Positions 22,001 to 30,853 of a stretch of 64,000 nt of DNA are shown in pieces. The notes below the pieces were generated by a model. The model was not told the origin of the DNA, searched no databases, and saw nothing but the letters and a program-made list of their open reading frames with translations. The translations under genes and the position numbers were made by a program. Within the stretch, counting starts at the first letter, position 1, and each line of letters begins with the position of its first letter. Source of the stretch: Enterobacter chuandaensis (GTDB lineage Bacteria; Pseudomonadota; Gammaproteobacteria; Enterobacterales; Enterobacteriaceae); contig NZ_QZCS01000007.1 in the NCBI RefSeq assembly GCF_003594915.1, forward strand, positions 157,571-221,570. Direction: 5' to 3'.

Positions 22001-22422
22001 TAAACAAGGTATTGGTCGTAGAGATCGGCGGTGCGCGACGCCAGCTGAAACAGCTTGCGCTTATCGGTATCATCATTGAGGTAGTGGCGCAGCATGGCGA
22101 ATTCATCGTGCTGCAGCATCTCCGGCAGCAGTGCCATCAGCTTCCAGCTCATGCTCTGCTTGTTAAAGGCGCTCTGCTCGGGAATGTCCGGTAACACGCG
22201 AACAAACATCTCCCAGATAAAGCTCGCGGGCAGCGGGAAATCAATATTCGCGGCAATGCCAAATTTACGGGAAAGCGACATTTGCAGCCACTGTGCCATA
22301 CCGGTGCTCTGCACCAGCACCATTTCAGGCTCAAAAGGATCGTCGAGCCGCTCGCGCTCAACGATAAATTCCATCAGCGCTTCCAGCACATCCAGACGAT
22401 TTGAGTGGTAGACCCTTAACAT
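19048..22422 (-). CDS. recC: Exodeoxyribonuclease V gamma subunit RecC
   Basis: The 1124-residue protein starts MLRVYHSNRLDVLEALMEF and recognises Chi in the strand leaving the RecB motor. It has a helicase-like fold without ATPase motifs. E. coli RecC has 1122 residues. A 139-base gap separates it from ptrA, long enough to hold a promoter for ptrA-recB-recD. Upstream, ppdC ends 12 bases away on the same strand, so the pseudopilin genes may read into recC. Confidence 0.97.
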   Translation of the reverse strand: MLRVYHSNRLDVLEALMEFIVERERLDDPFEPEMVLVQSTGMAQWLQMSLSRKFGIAANIDFPLPASFIWEMFVRVLPDIPEQSAFNKQSMSWKLMALLPEMLQHDEFAMLRHYLNDDTDKRKLFQLASRTADLYDQYLVYRSDWLIRWEAGELVEGLPEAQIWQAPLWKALVEHTEKLGQPKWHRANLYDRFISILENASARPARLPSRVFICGISALPPVYLKALNALGKHIDIHILFTNPCRQYWGDILDERWLARLVTRQRKRLFEERSVPLFKDGSTAGLLFDEDGIQNLPNPLLASWGKLGRDYIHMLSDITSSGEGDVDAFVEIAPDCLLHNIQLDILDLENRAVMGVTAKEFERSDSKRKLDADDRSITIHVCHSPQREVEVLHDRLLAMLQDDPELTPRDIVVMVADIDSYSPFIQAVFGSATGERYLPYAISDRRARQSHPALQAFLTLLSLPDSRFISEDVLALLDVPVLAARFNINEEGLRYLRQWVNESGVRWGIDDDNVQEFELPPTGQHTWRFGLTRMLLGYAMESSQGEWNEVLPYDESSGLIAELVGHLASLLMQLNRWRRELMQPRPLEEWLPVCRALLNDFFLPDNDTEAAMALIETQWQAIVDEGVNSHYLEAIPLSLLRDELTQRLDQERISQRFLAGPINICTLMPMRSIPFKVVCLLGMNDGVYPRALAPLGFDLMSADPKRGDRSRRDDDRYLFLEALISAQSKLYISYIGRSIQDNSERFPSVLVQELVDYIGQSHYLAGDEGLNCDESEQRVKAHITCIHSRMPFDPVNYVVSEQQSYAREWLPAAKKEGRAHTDFIQALDPLPINTLTFEQLQRFWAHPVRAFFQQRLQVNFRSEESEIPDAEPFTLEGLERYQLNLQLLNALVEEEDADKLYRRYRAAGQLPYGAFGEIVWEAQCQEMTALAERVREHRQPGQSIEIDLICNGIQLTGWLTQVQPDGLLRWRPSMLSVSQGLQLWLEHLVYSAGGHQGESRIFVRKEGEWRFPPMEAEQALRYLSLYIEGYLQGMNKPLLLLPESGGAWIKACYDAQNDAMLTDEASLQKARSKFMQAYEGNMMVRGEGEDVWYQRLWRTLEPEYFEAITEEAQRYLLPLFKFNQS

Positions 22423-22434
22423 AGACGCTCCCGA

Positions 22435-22758
22435 CTACTGGCTAACCGGGCAATGCAGACGCGTTAACTCACCGCGCCGCCCCAGAGGAGAAATAAGTGT
22501 AGCCGTGATGCTGACACATCCTGCGTGCGTTGTCTGCACCCGACTGGCCTGCCAGCCTGCGGGGAGAACATTTGTTGAGAACTGAGACTGATTCCAGGCA
22601 TGGTGCCAGAGCTGGCGATATTGGTTAAACACGCTAAACCGCGCCGCCAGCGCGCGGTGATAACCCGACAGAGCCGTCACAACGATCACCAGCAGCATCA
22701 TCGCCAGAAGAACCTCTACCATGCTAAATCCTTTTTCTCTGTTTACGGCAGTTGGCAT
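22435..22758 (-). CDS. ppdC: Prepilin-peptidase-dependent protein C (pseudopilin-like)
   Basis: The 107-residue protein has a type IV prepilin leader: NREKG|FSMVEVLLAMMLLVIVVTALSG, with Gly before the hydrophobic helix and Glu at +5. The start at 22758 has AAAGGAG eight bases upstream and gives the E. coli length; an in-frame ATG at 22782 is an alternative. It overlaps the end of ygdB by 16 bases. Together with ppdA, ppdB and ygdB it may encode a minor-pilin set that primes pilus or secretion-pseudopilus assembly; that role is inferred from related minor pilins. Confidence 0.85.
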   Translation of the reverse strand: MPTAVNREKGFSMVEVLLAMMLLVIVVTALSGYHRALAARFSVFNQYRQLWHHAWNQSQFSTNVLPAGWQASRVQTTHAGCVSITATLISPLGRRGELTRLHCPVSQ

Positions 22759-23144
22759 AGCGAACGCTCCTTTAACGGGCAAAAATCACTCCAGCCGTGA
22801 GGGGAAAAGCGAATTTTCCCGTCGATGATCTCTCCTGAACGCCAGAGCAGCAGGTCGCCGTCTCCGGCAATCAGTAAAACCGTCGTTTCACCCAGCGGGC
22901 GCAGACACACTCGCCACGACGATGCCTGTTTGCACTGGACTTCAGGATGGGATGACCAGCTCTGAACACGTCCCCACTCAAGCGCTGACTGGACAGCCGC
23001 CTGTTGCTGCAGCGAACGGCTCTCACCGCCAACAAGCGTACTGAACGTTGTCAGTTGCTGGTTAAGGCCGGTGAGGATCAGCGTACCAAGCACCAGTAAA
23101 AGCAGAACCAGCGCCAGCGAAGACATTCCACGTTGACGATTCAC
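22743..23144 (-). CDS. ygdB: YgdB family pilus-associated protein
   Basis: The 133-residue protein starts MNRQRGMSSLALVLLLLVLGTLILTG, a PilX/PulK-like N-terminal segment that lacks the Glu at +5 of ordinary pilins, followed by a soluble region with an even number of cysteines (VQCKQAS, VCLRPLG, FCPLKERSLCQLP). It is homologous to E. coli YgdB (135 residues). Its start overlaps the ppdB stop by 4 bases (ATGA). It sits where a PilX-type minor pilin would be expected in a ppdA-ppdB-ygdB-ppdC set. Confidence 0.88.
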   Translation of the reverse strand: MNRQRGMSSLALVLLLLVLGTLILTGLNQQLTTFSTLVGGESRSLQQQAAVQSALEWGRVQSWSSHPEVQCKQASSWRVCLRPLGETTVLLIAGDGDLLLWRSGEIIDGKIRFSPHGWSDFCPLKERSLCQLP

Positions 23145-23695
23145 AGGTTATACCCCGTGACCGCGTACAAAGCCTGATAAGGCTTCCCCTGCTCGCCTTT
23201 GTGAATGGCGGACAGTTCGATATTCAGCTCAGGCGCAAACCCGGCGTGTTCAACCTTCCTCACCAAAAAGTGCGTGATAACAAGCCTGTCCGGGTCTGTA
23301 AGCTTTTCCCATCCCTTACCGTCACACGATATTGCGCCACGCAAGGTTTCCAGCGCGCCCGACTCCAGACGAAAACCGGTGCTGTCATTTTCTGATGCAC
23401 TGCGATCCCAACGGCCGTTACTGTTGGCATCCCACCGCGCAATGATACAGCTACCCTGTCTTGCGATCGCCAGCCCTTGCTCCTGGCAGTTTCCCGCGCA
23501 GTAACCCGCACGCTGAAGCTGTTTGCCAAGGGCAAACAGGCGCTGCCAGACCTCTTCTTCCAGTTCTCTCTGGCCGGATTGCAGTAATACCGCCCGCTGC
23601 AATCCGGGTAAAAAGCGCGATGCGCTAATCAACAACAGGCTACTGATTGCCGTAGCAATCAGAACTTCAGTCAGTGAGAAACCGCGCTGTTTCAT
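23141..23695 (-). CDS. ppdB: Prepilin-peptidase-dependent protein B (PilW-like)
   Basis: The 184-residue minor-pilin-like protein starts MKQRGFSLTEVLIATAISSLLL, a class III leader with cleavage after RG and Glu at +5. The start at 23695 is favoured because it forms an ATGA overlap with the ppdA stop and lies nine bases after GGAGG; an ATG two codons upstream is only three bases from that site. The segment CDGKGWEKLTDPDRLVI fits PpdB/PilW proteins. ygdB follows with another 4-base overlap. Confidence 0.88.
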   Translation of the reverse strand: MKQRGFSLTEVLIATAISSLLLISASRFLPGLQRAVLLQSGQRELEEEVWQRLFALGKQLQRAGYCAGNCQEQGLAIARQGSCIIARWDANSNGRWDRSASENDSTGFRLESGALETLRGAISCDGKGWEKLTDPDRLVITHFLVRKVEHAGFAPELNIELSAIHKGEQGKPYQALYAVTGYNL

Positions 23696-24156
23696 CGACA
23701 TGAGCCTCCTTCTGAGATCTTGCACATCCTGATGCGCCCTCCATCAGAGACAATAATCAGCCATTCTCCTGCGCGGCTATGAACGCGGATCCGCCCTGCC
23801 CATGCCGTATCCCTCAATCCATAAAACCCTAATAACGGCGTTACCTCGCTCACCGCGACCTCTGACCAAAGTAGAAACAGTACAAAAGGGCTCTCCTTCT
23901 CACAGCCTTGTACGGCAGAGCTCACGAGGCACTCCTTTTCCCCCGCCCGCTGAAGGCGAATTTGATGGTCGCGGTTATGCCGGTTGGCGTCGTTGCGCAG
24001 AAACACCAGGTAGTCGCGCACCTGGCTGGCGGTTTGCCACAGCCGCTGCTGCCGTTGCCAGCTGTCCCAGCCGTAAAGACCTGAGGCACTGAGGATAACG
24101 ACAAGCGAAATGGCAACCAGCGTTTCGATAAGCGTAAAGCCGTTCTCTTTTTTCAT
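23692..24156 (-). CDS. ppdA: Prepilin-peptidase-dependent protein A (GspH/FimT-like)
   Basis: The 154-residue protein starts MKKENGFTLIETLVAISLVVIL, a prepilin leader with cleavage before Phe and Glu at +5, then a GspH/FimT-type soluble domain. The start at 24156 puts the leader at the N-terminus; a frame extension to 24195 would add 13 residues. It is the first gene of a tightly packed four-gene set (4-base overlaps). E. coli PpdA has 156 residues. Confidence 0.87.
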   Translation of the reverse strand: MKKENGFTLIETLVAISLVVILSASGLYGWDSWQRQQRLWQTASQVRDYLVFLRNDANRHNRDHQIRLQRAGEKECLVSSAVQGCEKESPFVLFLLWSEVAVSEVTPLLGFYGLRDTAWAGRIRVHSRAGEWLIIVSDGGRIRMCKISEGGSCR

Positions 24157-24292
24157 GCCGGGAGTGTGGCGAAGCGCCGTGAACATGGCGAGCAAGGGAT
24201 TTTCGTTTTACGAGGCGTTATCCGGAGAATTCAGCGTGTTGCAGCGCGTTGCACACTTTTTGGATAACGCTTCGGAAAACGGAATAAAGTCG

Positions 24293-24321
24293 AAAAAAAA
24301 CCGGCGCTAATTAGCACCGGT
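24293..24321 (-). terminator. Terminator of thyA
   Basis: On the minus strand the stem ACCGGTGCTA/TTAGCGCCGGT (one G-T pair) is followed by eight T. It lies 20 bases past the thyA stop and separates thyA from ppdA. Confidence 0.85.
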
Positions 24322-24340
24322 TATGTCACGCTTTACCGCA

Positions 24341-25135
24341 TCAGATAGCGACGGGCGCTTTGATGCCAGGATGCGGGTCGTAGCCCTCAATCTCAAAATC
24401 ATCAAAGCGGTAATCGAAGATTGATGCCGGTTTACGTTTGATAATCAGCTTCGGCAGCGCACGCGGTTCGCGCGTCAGCTGAAGATGCGTTTGCTCCATG
24501 TGGTTGCTGTACAGATGGGTGTCCCCACCGGTCCAGACGAAATCACCCACTTCGAGGTCGCACTGCTGCGCCATCATGTGAACTAACAGCGCGTAGCTGG
24601 CAATGTTAAACGGCAGGCCAAGGAACACGTCACAGGAGCGCTGGTAGAGCTGACAAGAGAGCTTGCCATCAGCAACATAGAACTGGAAGAACGCGTGGCA
24701 CGGAGCCAGCGCCATTTTATCCAGCTCGCCCACGTTCCAGGCGGAAACGATAATTCGGCGCGAGTCCGGATCGTTTTTCAGCTGGTTCATAACGGTGGTG
24801 ATCTGGTCAATATGGCGGCCATCAGGCGTTGGCCATGCGCGCCACTGCTTGCCGTAAACCGGGCCCAGGTTACCGTTTTCATCTGCCCATTCGTCCCAGA
24901 TTGAAACGTTATTTTCGTGCAGATACGCAACGTTGGTGTCACCTTGCAGGAACCAGAGCAGTTCATGAATGATCGAGCGCAGGTGGCAGCGCTTTGTCGT
25001 CACCAGTGGGAAGCCTTCTTGCAGGTTGAAGCGCATCTGGTGGCCAAAAATGGAGAGCGTACCGGTGCCGGTGCGGTCGTTTTTCGGCGTGCCCTCGTCG
25101 AGCACTTTTTTCATCAATTCAAGATACTGTTTCAT
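24341..25135 (-). CDS. thyA: Thymidylate synthase
   Basis: The 264-residue enzyme methylates dUMP to dTMP with methylenetetrahydrofolate as donor and reductant. Visible motifs are [18 protein letters not shown] at the N-terminus, the catalytic cysteine in [12 protein letters not shown] (near residue 146), the [18 protein letters not shown] dUMP site and the invariant C-terminal PVAI. It starts 6 bases after lgt, the conserved lgt-thyA operon, in which thyA translation depends on lgt. Confidence 0.98.
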   Translation of the reverse strand: MKQYLELMKKVLDEGTPKNDRTGTGTLSIFGHQMRFNLQEGFPLVTTKRCHLRSIIHELLWFLQGDTNVAYLHENNVSIWDEWADENGNLGPVYGKQWRAWPTPDGRHIDQITTVMNQLKNDPDSRRIIVSAWNVGELDKMALAPCHAFFQFYVADGKLSCQLYQRSCDVFLGLPFNIASYALLVHMMAQQCDLEVGDFVWTGGDTHLYSNHMEQTHLQLTREPRALPKLIIKRKPASIFDYRFDDFEIEGYDPHPGIKAPVAI

Positions 25136-25141
25136 GGTTCC

Positions 25142-26017
25142 TCAGGAAAGTTGTTGCTGTGGACGACGACGATACGCCCAAATCATCATAATGGCACCCG
25201 CTACGATCATCGGAATGGAGAGGATCTGCCCCATGCTGATGTACTGTACCCATTCGCCGGTAAACTGGGCGTCAGGCTGGCGGAAGAACTCGACGATGAT
25301 GCGGAATGCGCCATAGCCAATCAGGAACAGACCGGAAACAGCCCCCATCGGGCGCGGTTTGCGAATAAACAGGTTCAGAATGATAAACAGCACCACGCCT
25401 TCCAGCGCCAGTTCGTACAGCTGCGACATATGGCGCGGCAGCACGCCGTAGGTATCGAAAATAGACTGCCACTCCGGGTGCGAAGGCAGCAGCGCAATAT
25501 CTTCTGCGCGGGAGCCCGGGAAGAGCATCGTATACGGCACGCTCGGATCGACGCGGCCCCACAGCTCACCGTTGATAAAGTTGCCCAGACGGCCCGCCCC
25601 CAGACCAAACGGGATCAGCGGTGCGATAAAATCTGACACCTGGAAGAAGTTGCGTTTGGTGCGTTTGGCAAAAATCACCATCACCAGGATCACCCCAATC
25701 AGGCCGCCGTGGAAAGACATGCCGCCGTCCCAGACGCGGAACAGATAAAGGGGATCGTTCAGGAATACCGGGAAGTTATAGAACAGCACATACCCAATAC
25801 GGCCACCGAGGAACACGCCGAGGAAGCCCGCGTACAGCAGGTTTTCAACTTCGTTTTTGGTCCAGCCGCTGCCCGGACGGCTGGCGCGTCGGCCCGCGAG
25901 CCACATGGCAAAAATGAAGCCCACCAGGTACATCAAACCGTACCAGTGAAGCGAGACAGGTCCTACTGAGAAAATGACCGGATCAAACTCCGGAAAATGC
26001 AGATAACCACTGTTCAT
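25142..26017 (-). CDS. lgt: Prolipoprotein diacylglyceryl transferase Lgt
   Basis: The 291-residue inner-membrane enzyme transfers diacylglyceryl from phosphatidylglycerol to the lipobox cysteine of prolipoproteins. Seven hydrophobic segments are visible. The essential SFHGGLIGV loop and the Lgt signature [14 protein letters not shown], with its catalytic-site arginine, are present. Length equals E. coli Lgt. Several proteins in this window (MltA, YgdI, YgdR, the 58722-59078 product) would be its substrates. Confidence 0.98.
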   Translation of the reverse strand: MNSGYLHFPEFDPVIFSVGPVSLHWYGLMYLVGFIFAMWLAGRRASRPGSGWTKNEVENLLYAGFLGVFLGGRIGYVLFYNFPVFLNDPLYLFRVWDGGMSFHGGLIGVILVMVIFAKRTKRNFFQVSDFIAPLIPFGLGAGRLGNFINGELWGRVDPSVPYTMLFPGSRAEDIALLPSHPEWQSIFDTYGVLPRHMSQLYELALEGVVLFIILNLFIRKPRPMGAVSGLFLIGYGAFRIIVEFFRQPDAQFTGEWVQYISMGQILSIPMIVAGAIMMIWAYRRRPQQQLS

Positions 26018-26179
26018 CTGTCACCACAAGATGTTGTTATTCCGCTGAAAGTGGACAGCGGTAGAAATGCGATTCTGCCTTAAGCAGAGGCTCCAAAGTT
26101 GCGAATCATAGCACAAGGCGGGCGCGGAGGATGCGCCAGAGATGTAAAAGATGTGTATAGGGTTTTGTGCACGCTGGCG

Positions 26180-26199
26180 CCCTCTCCACAGGGAGAGGG
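26180..26199. repeat. Short palindrome (CCCTCTCC / GGGAGAGGG)
   Basis: The palindrome CCCTCTCC-ACA-GGGAGAGGG lies 11 bases past the ptsP stop. It shares the CCCTCTCC core with the repeat at 394-488 and may be a single-armed copy and a terminator for ptsP. Confidence 0.6.
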
Positions 26200-26209
26200 C
26201 GAAAGACGA

Positions 26210-28456
26210 TTAGCGACCGCCGCGGATCAGGCCGCCCATGCCGCGTCGCTCCATAAACGCCGCGACCTGGTGACGAACCTCAGCAGCCAGCTGCGCGTCC
26301 AGGCTGCGCTCAGCCAGCTCGCGGGCATCATTGATGTCGATATGCCGCAACAAATACTTCACGCGCGCTACAGCGCGACCGTTCATCGACAGATGACGAT
26401 ATCCCAGACCAATCAGGATCGCGACGCACATCGAGTCGCCAGCCATTTCACCGCACAGGCGTAGATCAATCCCGTACTGTTCAGCCTCGCGGGCAATCAT
26501 CGCTAACGCACGAATGATAGCCGGGTGCAGGCTATCGTAGATACTGGCCACGCGGGTGTTGTTCCGGTCGACGGCCAGAATATATTGCGTCAGGTCGTTC
26601 GTGCCGACAGAGATAAAATCAACGCGGGTTGCCAGCTGTGGCAGCATAAAGACCATTGACGGCACTTCGAGCATGACACCGATCCGCGGTTTCGGGATCG
26701 CATAGCCAATCATCTCTTCCACTTCACGACCAGCACGTTCGATCAGGCGCCGTGACTCGTCAATCTCATCAATGCTGGTGACCATTGGCAGCAGGATGCT
26801 GAGATTGCCCGTCGCCGCGTTGGCGCGCAGCATCGCACGTACCTGGATCAGGAAGATCTCCGGCTGATCGAGCGTAATGCGGATCCCACGCCAGCCCAGA
26901 CACGGGTTCTCTTCGCTGATCGGCATATAGGGCAGCTGTTTATCCGCCCCGACGTCCAGGGTTCGCAGAGTGACAGGCTTGTCGTTAAACATCTGCAGCA
27001 TCCCCTGATACTGCGCCACCTGCTCCTCTTCGGAGGGGAAACCGCTCTGCAGCATAAAGGGGATTTCAGTGCGGTATAAGCCAATACCGTCGATGCGGCT
27101 GCCAAGCTTCTCTTCATGCTCAGGGCTTAAACCGGCGTTGAGCATGACTTTGATCCGCTCACCACTCTTAAGCTGTGCGGGCAGGTTAACGTCATCTTCC
27201 GCCAGCTTGCTTAATTCATTCTCTTCGCTGATGAGACGCTGATATTCCTGGAGCAGAACCGGCTCAGGATCGACCAGCAGTTCACCACGGTAACCATCAA
27301 CCACCAGCGTGCGGCGGTGCAGCACCGAGGGCTGGATATCCGCTCCCATAACGGTAGGAATACCGAGCGCGCGCACCATAATGGCGGCATGGGAGTTCGC
27401 TGCACCATCGCGTACGACCACCCCGGCGAGTCTGTCCTGCGGCAGCTCGGCCAGCGTTGTTGCCGAAAGTTCATCCGCCACCAGCACAAACCGTTTTGGC
27501 CAGGCATTCGGCCCCTGAATGGTGTCATCGAGGTGGAACAGCAGGCGCTGTCCCAGCGCGCGGAGATCCCCCGCCCGCTCTTTCAGGTAACCGTCGGTCA
27601 GCGCCGCGAATTGCTCGGCAAATTTTTCGATGACCTTTTTAACGGCCCACTCCGCCACTGCGCCTTTATCAACCTCGGCAAAAAGCTCACGGCGCAGACG
27701 CGTGTCGGAAAGCAGGTGTGAGTAGAGGTCGAAGATGGCCGCCGTCTCTTTTTGCGCGCCGGCGGCGAAGCGCTTGCTGTAGCGACGGAACTCATTGGCC
27801 GCCTCTTCCAGCGCGGCGGTAAGGCGCTCGCGCTCCAGCGCTTCATCAAGTGTAGAGGCCTCGTAGACCTGCTCCATCAACGGCAGCGTGGCGTCCATCC
27901 AGCCCTCCGCAATCGCCACGCCTGGCGATGCCGGAAGGGCGCGAATGCGCGTGTGGCGATACTGACCGAAGAGCGCAGCAAGCTGAGACTGAGAGAGGAT
28001 CGCGGCCATCTGCGTAGCCAGCGTGACCAGGAAGGACTCTTCGCTTTCATCATACTGACGCAGCTCGCGCTGCTGGACGACCAGCACGCCGAGCAGCTGA
28101 CGACGCTGAATAATCGGCACACCCAGAAACGCGCGGAAGCGCTCTTCTTTTACGGAAGGAATGTATTTAAAGCTGGGGTGTTTTTGCGCGTCGGCAAGGT
28201 TAATAGGCTCAGCCAGTCGCCCAACCAGACCGACGATACCTTCATCAAATGCGAGCGTTACGGTGCGTCCACGTGGCTTTTTCAAACCACGGGTCGCCAT
28301 CAGGTAATAGCAGCGCCGATCGTGGTCGGCCAGATACACCGAACAGACCTCGGTCTCCATCGCAAGACAGATGTCAGTGACCAGAATATTCAACGCCTCG
28401 TTCAGACGCGGGGCGCTGGCCACTTTCTCGACTATTTCTCGCAAGCGGGTGAGCAT
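26210..28456 (-). CDS. ptsP: Enzyme I-Ntr (PtsP) of the nitrogen phosphotransferase system
   Basis: The 748-residue protein starts the PTS-Ntr chain, passing phosphate from PEP to NPr (PtsO) and then PtsN, which tunes potassium and nitrogen responses. An N-terminal GAF domain (about 1-165, binds glutamine/2-oxoglutarate in E. coli) precedes the Enzyme I body: the phosphohistidine in DGAANSHAAIMVRALG, the GIGLYRTEIPFM segment, and the PEP-binding C-terminus with DLRLCGEMAGD holding the active cysteine. It follows rppH by 12 bases and is surely cotranscribed with it. Confidence 0.97.
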   Translation of the reverse strand: MLTRLREIVEKVASAPRLNEALNILVTDICLAMETEVCSVYLADHDRRCYYLMATRGLKKPRGRTVTLAFDEGIVGLVGRLAEPINLADAQKHPSFKYIPSVKEERFRAFLGVPIIQRRQLLGVLVVQQRELRQYDESEESFLVTLATQMAAILSQSQLAALFGQYRHTRIRALPASPGVAIAEGWMDATLPLMEQVYEASTLDEALERERLTAALEEAANEFRRYSKRFAAGAQKETAAIFDLYSHLLSDTRLRRELFAEVDKGAVAEWAVKKVIEKFAEQFAALTDGYLKERAGDLRALGQRLLFHLDDTIQGPNAWPKRFVLVADELSATTLAELPQDRLAGVVVRDGAANSHAAIMVRALGIPTVMGADIQPSVLHRRTLVVDGYRGELLVDPEPVLLQEYQRLISEENELSKLAEDDVNLPAQLKSGERIKVMLNAGLSPEHEEKLGSRIDGIGLYRTEIPFMLQSGFPSEEEQVAQYQGMLQMFNDKPVTLRTLDVGADKQLPYMPISEENPCLGWRGIRITLDQPEIFLIQVRAMLRANAATGNLSILLPMVTSIDEIDESRRLIERAGREVEEMIGYAIPKPRIGVMLEVPSMVFMLPQLATRVDFISVGTNDLTQYILAVDRNNTRVASIYDSLHPAIIRALAMIAREAEQYGIDLRLCGEMAGDSMCVAILIGLGYRHLSMNGRAVARVKYLLRHIDINDARELAERSLDAQLAAEVRHQVAAFMERRGMGGLIRGGR

Positions 28457-28468
28457 GATTTGCGTAGC

Positions 28469-28999
28469 TTAACCTCTTTTACGTCGCCAGGCAGGTGCGG
28501 TCTGCGGCTTAGGCGGGATCTCCTGAAGCTGCATGACGACACTTGCGAACTCTTTCATCACCCTACGGTAAACATCGCGCTTAAATGACACGACCTGACG
28601 AACAGGATACCAATAGCTTACCCAGCGCCAGCCATCGAACTCTGGCGTACTGCTGGTTTGCATATTGATGTCTGAATCGTTGCCCACCAACTGCAGAAGA
28701 AACCACTTCTGTTTCTGGCCGATACAAACCGGCTTTGTGTCCCAACGCACCAAACGTTTCGGTAACTTGTAACGCAACCAGTTGCGGGTCGAGGCCAGGA
28801 TGCGAACATCTTTTCGGCTTAAACCGACCTCTTCAAAAAGCTCCCGGTACATCGCTTGTTCTGGGGACTCTCCCGGATTGATCCCGCCTTGCGGGAACTG
28901 CCAGGAGTGCTGACCATATCGACGGGCCCACATGACCTGGCCCTGACGATTACAAATTACTATTCCTACGTTCGGGCGGTAGCCATCGTCATCAATCAC
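28469..28999 (-). CDS. rppH: RNA pyrophosphohydrolase RppH
   Basis: The 176-residue Nudix hydrolase removes pyrophosphate from the 5' triphosphate end of mRNAs and so opens them to RNase E. The Nudix box spans residues 38-60, with GG-INPGES and REL-FEEVG holding the metal-binding glutamates. Length equals E. coli RppH. It is first of the rppH-ptsP unit. Upstream lies a 680-base gene-free stretch with DnaA boxes. Confidence 0.97.
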   Translation of the reverse strand: MIDDDGYRPNVGIVICNRQGQVMWARRYGQHSWQFPQGGINPGESPEQAMYRELFEEVGLSRKDVRILASTRNWLRYKLPKRLVRWDTKPVCIGQKQKWFLLQLVGNDSDINMQTSSTPEFDGWRWVSYWYPVRQVVSFKRDVYRRVMKEFASVVMQLQEIPPKPQTAPAWRRKRG

Positions 29000-29682
29000 C
29001 GGACTACCCCAAACTAAACCTTATATATGAATGATTGTTTCACACTCCAGTGAGGCGGTAAACCACTCTCTTACAGGCCTGCAACCTAATAACATTTGAA
29101 TAACTCACAAATAAGTGCAGAGTTATAAACAGATGTGCGGTAACGAGGGTAATTTTATTCACCTTTTCTGTGGATATAGTTGTGAAGAAGTGTCTGATTA
29201 CCGATGAACAACCTGAAACGGCCTCTGCCCTACTGTTTCCCCCCTTAAATATAAAGCTATATTTTTCATTGGATTATACTAATAGCGGCAAACAAAACGC
29301 AGAATAGCGTGACAATCGTCACAGCAGGGATCGTCGTGCTGATGAAAGATCGAACAGCGTCGGTTTTATCCACAGATTGTGCCAATAAGTTAGGCACAAT
29401 TTGTTTGAAATTTGGATTTTCATCGCACGTCAAGGCTGTAAATTGAAACAGTAGTCAGGGTTATGCCCAGTTATCCCACTTTTCTGTGGATAACATGGTG
29501 TAAGATCCTGTTTATTGTCAGTGACCAGATTTGAACAACCCGTTTTTCGTCTCTGATGAAACCGTGGGAAAGTCATAAAAAAACCTATAAATCATGCACA
29601 TGGAATATTGGTACAGAAAAAGTTAAACTCTATCCACAGGGGACTCTTTCTTCGTTTATTTTTTAATCAAAAGGTTATCGTC
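29000..29682. promoter_or_regulatory. DnaA-box cluster at the DARS2 position (rppH-mutH gap)
   Basis: This 683-base stretch holds no gene. DnaA 9-mers seen are 29366-29374 TTATCCACA (perfect), 29485-29493 TGTGGATAA (perfect, reverse), 29169-29177 TGTGGATAT and 29630-29638 CTATCCACA (one mismatch each), and 29390-29398 TTAGGCACA (one mismatch to TTATNCACA), which is part of an inverted repeat TTGTGCC/GGCACAA at 29378-29399. A perfect IHF consensus (AATCAA-N4-TTA) is at 29665-29677, and the intervening DNA is AT-rich. E. coli DARS2, which turns ADP-DnaA into ATP-DnaA with the help of IHF and Fis, lies in this same gap, so the element is probably its orthologue. Promoters of rppH and mutH must lie here too. 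Confidence 0.75.
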
Positions 29683-30375
29683 ATGCATCCGCTTTCACCC
29701 TTGCTCTCACCGCCGTCGAGCGAAAGCCAGCTGCTACAGCAGGCTCAGCGTCTGGCAGGCTTCTCGCTGGGCGAACTGGCGGCGATGGCAGGGCTTCCGA
29801 TCCCGAAGGATCTGAAGCGAGATAAGGGCTGGATCGGCATGCTGCTGGAGCTGTGGCTGGGTGCCAGCGCCGGGAGCAAGCCAGAGCAAGATTTCGCTGC
29901 CCTTGGCGTCGAGCTAAAAACCATTCCCATCGACAGCCAGGGTAAGCCCCTGGAGACCACCTTTGTCTGCGTAGCCCCCTTAACCGGCAATACCGGGGTG
30001 ACGTGGGAAACCAGCCACGTGCGTCATAAGCTGAAACGCGTGCTTTGGGTGCCGGTTGAAGGTGAACGACAAATCCCGCTGGCTGAACGCCGCGTGGGCG
30101 CCCCGCTGCTCTGGAGCCCGGATGAAGAGGAGGAGCATCAGCTGCGCCTGGACTGGGAAGAGCTGATGGACATGATTGTGCTCGGTCAGGTCGAGCGCAT
30201 CACCGCCCGACACGGAGAGGTATTACAGCTGCGCCCTAAAGCAGCTAACAGCAAAGCGCTGACCGAGGCGATCGGCGCACTGGGCGAGCCAATCCTGACG
30301 TTGCCGCGCGGTTTTTATCTCAAAAAGAATTTCACCGGCGCGCTGCTTGCTCGTCATTTCTTACTAAAAACATAG
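29683..30375 (+). CDS. mutH: DNA mismatch repair endonuclease MutH
   Basis: The 230-residue enzyme nicks the unmethylated strand at hemimethylated GATC after MutS-MutL find a mismatch. Asp70, Glu77 and Lys79 of the catalytic D-E-x-K site are present in [13 protein letters not shown]. The start at 29683 ([13 protein letters not shown]) gives E. coli length; the frame is open for 75 bases upstream but that stretch holds a DnaA box and is not expected to be coding. Confidence 0.96.
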   Translation: MHPLSPLLSPPSSESQLLQQAQRLAGFSLGELAAMAGLPIPKDLKRDKGWIGMLLELWLGASAGSKPEQDFAALGVELKTIPIDSQGKPLETTFVCVAPLTGNTGVTWETSHVRHKLKRVLWVPVEGERQIPLAERRVGAPLLWSPDEEEEHQLRLDWEELMDMIVLGQVERITARHGEVLQLRPKAANSKALTEAIGALGEPILTLPRGFYLKKNFTGALLARHFLLKT

Positions 30376-30503
30376 TTTTTTACTTATTTTGCGAGCTCAC
30401 AAACATAATCGCCTGGTTTTTAAGATTTTACCGCTTCACCCTGTTGCCATAACGGGTTAATACTACACTATGATTTGATACGAGCCAGATGAGGACGATA
30501 ACG

Positions 30504-30722
30504 ATGAAAAAATGGGCGGTGTTGATTTCAGCAGTCGGGTTGGCGTTTGCCGTATCGGGCTGTAGCAGCGATTACGTCATGGCGACAAAAGATGGCAGGA
30601 TGATCCTGACCGACGGTAAACCTGAAGTCGATGACGATACTGGACTGGTCAGCTACCACGATCAGGCAGGTAATAAAATGCAGATCAATCGCGACGAAGT
30701 CTCGCAAATTATTGAGCGATAA
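30504..30722 (+). CDS. ygdR: DUF903 lipoprotein YgdR
   Basis: The 72-residue lipoprotein precursor starts [20 protein letters not shown], with the lipobox VSGC at Cys20 and a DUF903 domain ([19 protein letters not shown]). The start at 30504 follows GAGGACGATAACG and matches E. coli; an ATG five codons upstream is less likely. It is a paralogue of YgdI at 3285-3512. Function is unknown. A terminator follows 8 bases later. Confidence 0.93.
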   Translation: MKKWAVLISAVGLAFAVSGCSSDYVMATKDGRMILTDGKPEVDDDTGLVSYHDQAGNKMQINRDEVSQIIER

Positions 30723-30730
30723 CGGTCGGA

Positions 30731-30755
30731 GGTCAGTAGCCTACTGGCCTTTTTG
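30731..30755 (+). terminator. Terminator of ygdR
   Basis: The stem GGTCAGTAG/CTACTGGCC (one G-T pair) is followed by five T and then a T-rich run. Confidence 0.8.
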
Positions 30756-30853
30756 ATTTTTTTCTTCCCCTTTTGCTTCCCCTCTGCCATGTTTATAGTC
30801 CTTTGTCGGGAGGTTCCTGACGCGGTCTACATGTCTATTGAAGGAAGCCGGCT

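Noticed and set aside
29000..29682. A replication origin in the DnaA-box cluster.
   Set aside because: oriC lies elsewhere in Enterobacterales (gidA-mioC), and no AT-rich 13-mer array or plasmid replication gene is here; the DARS2 position explains the boxes.
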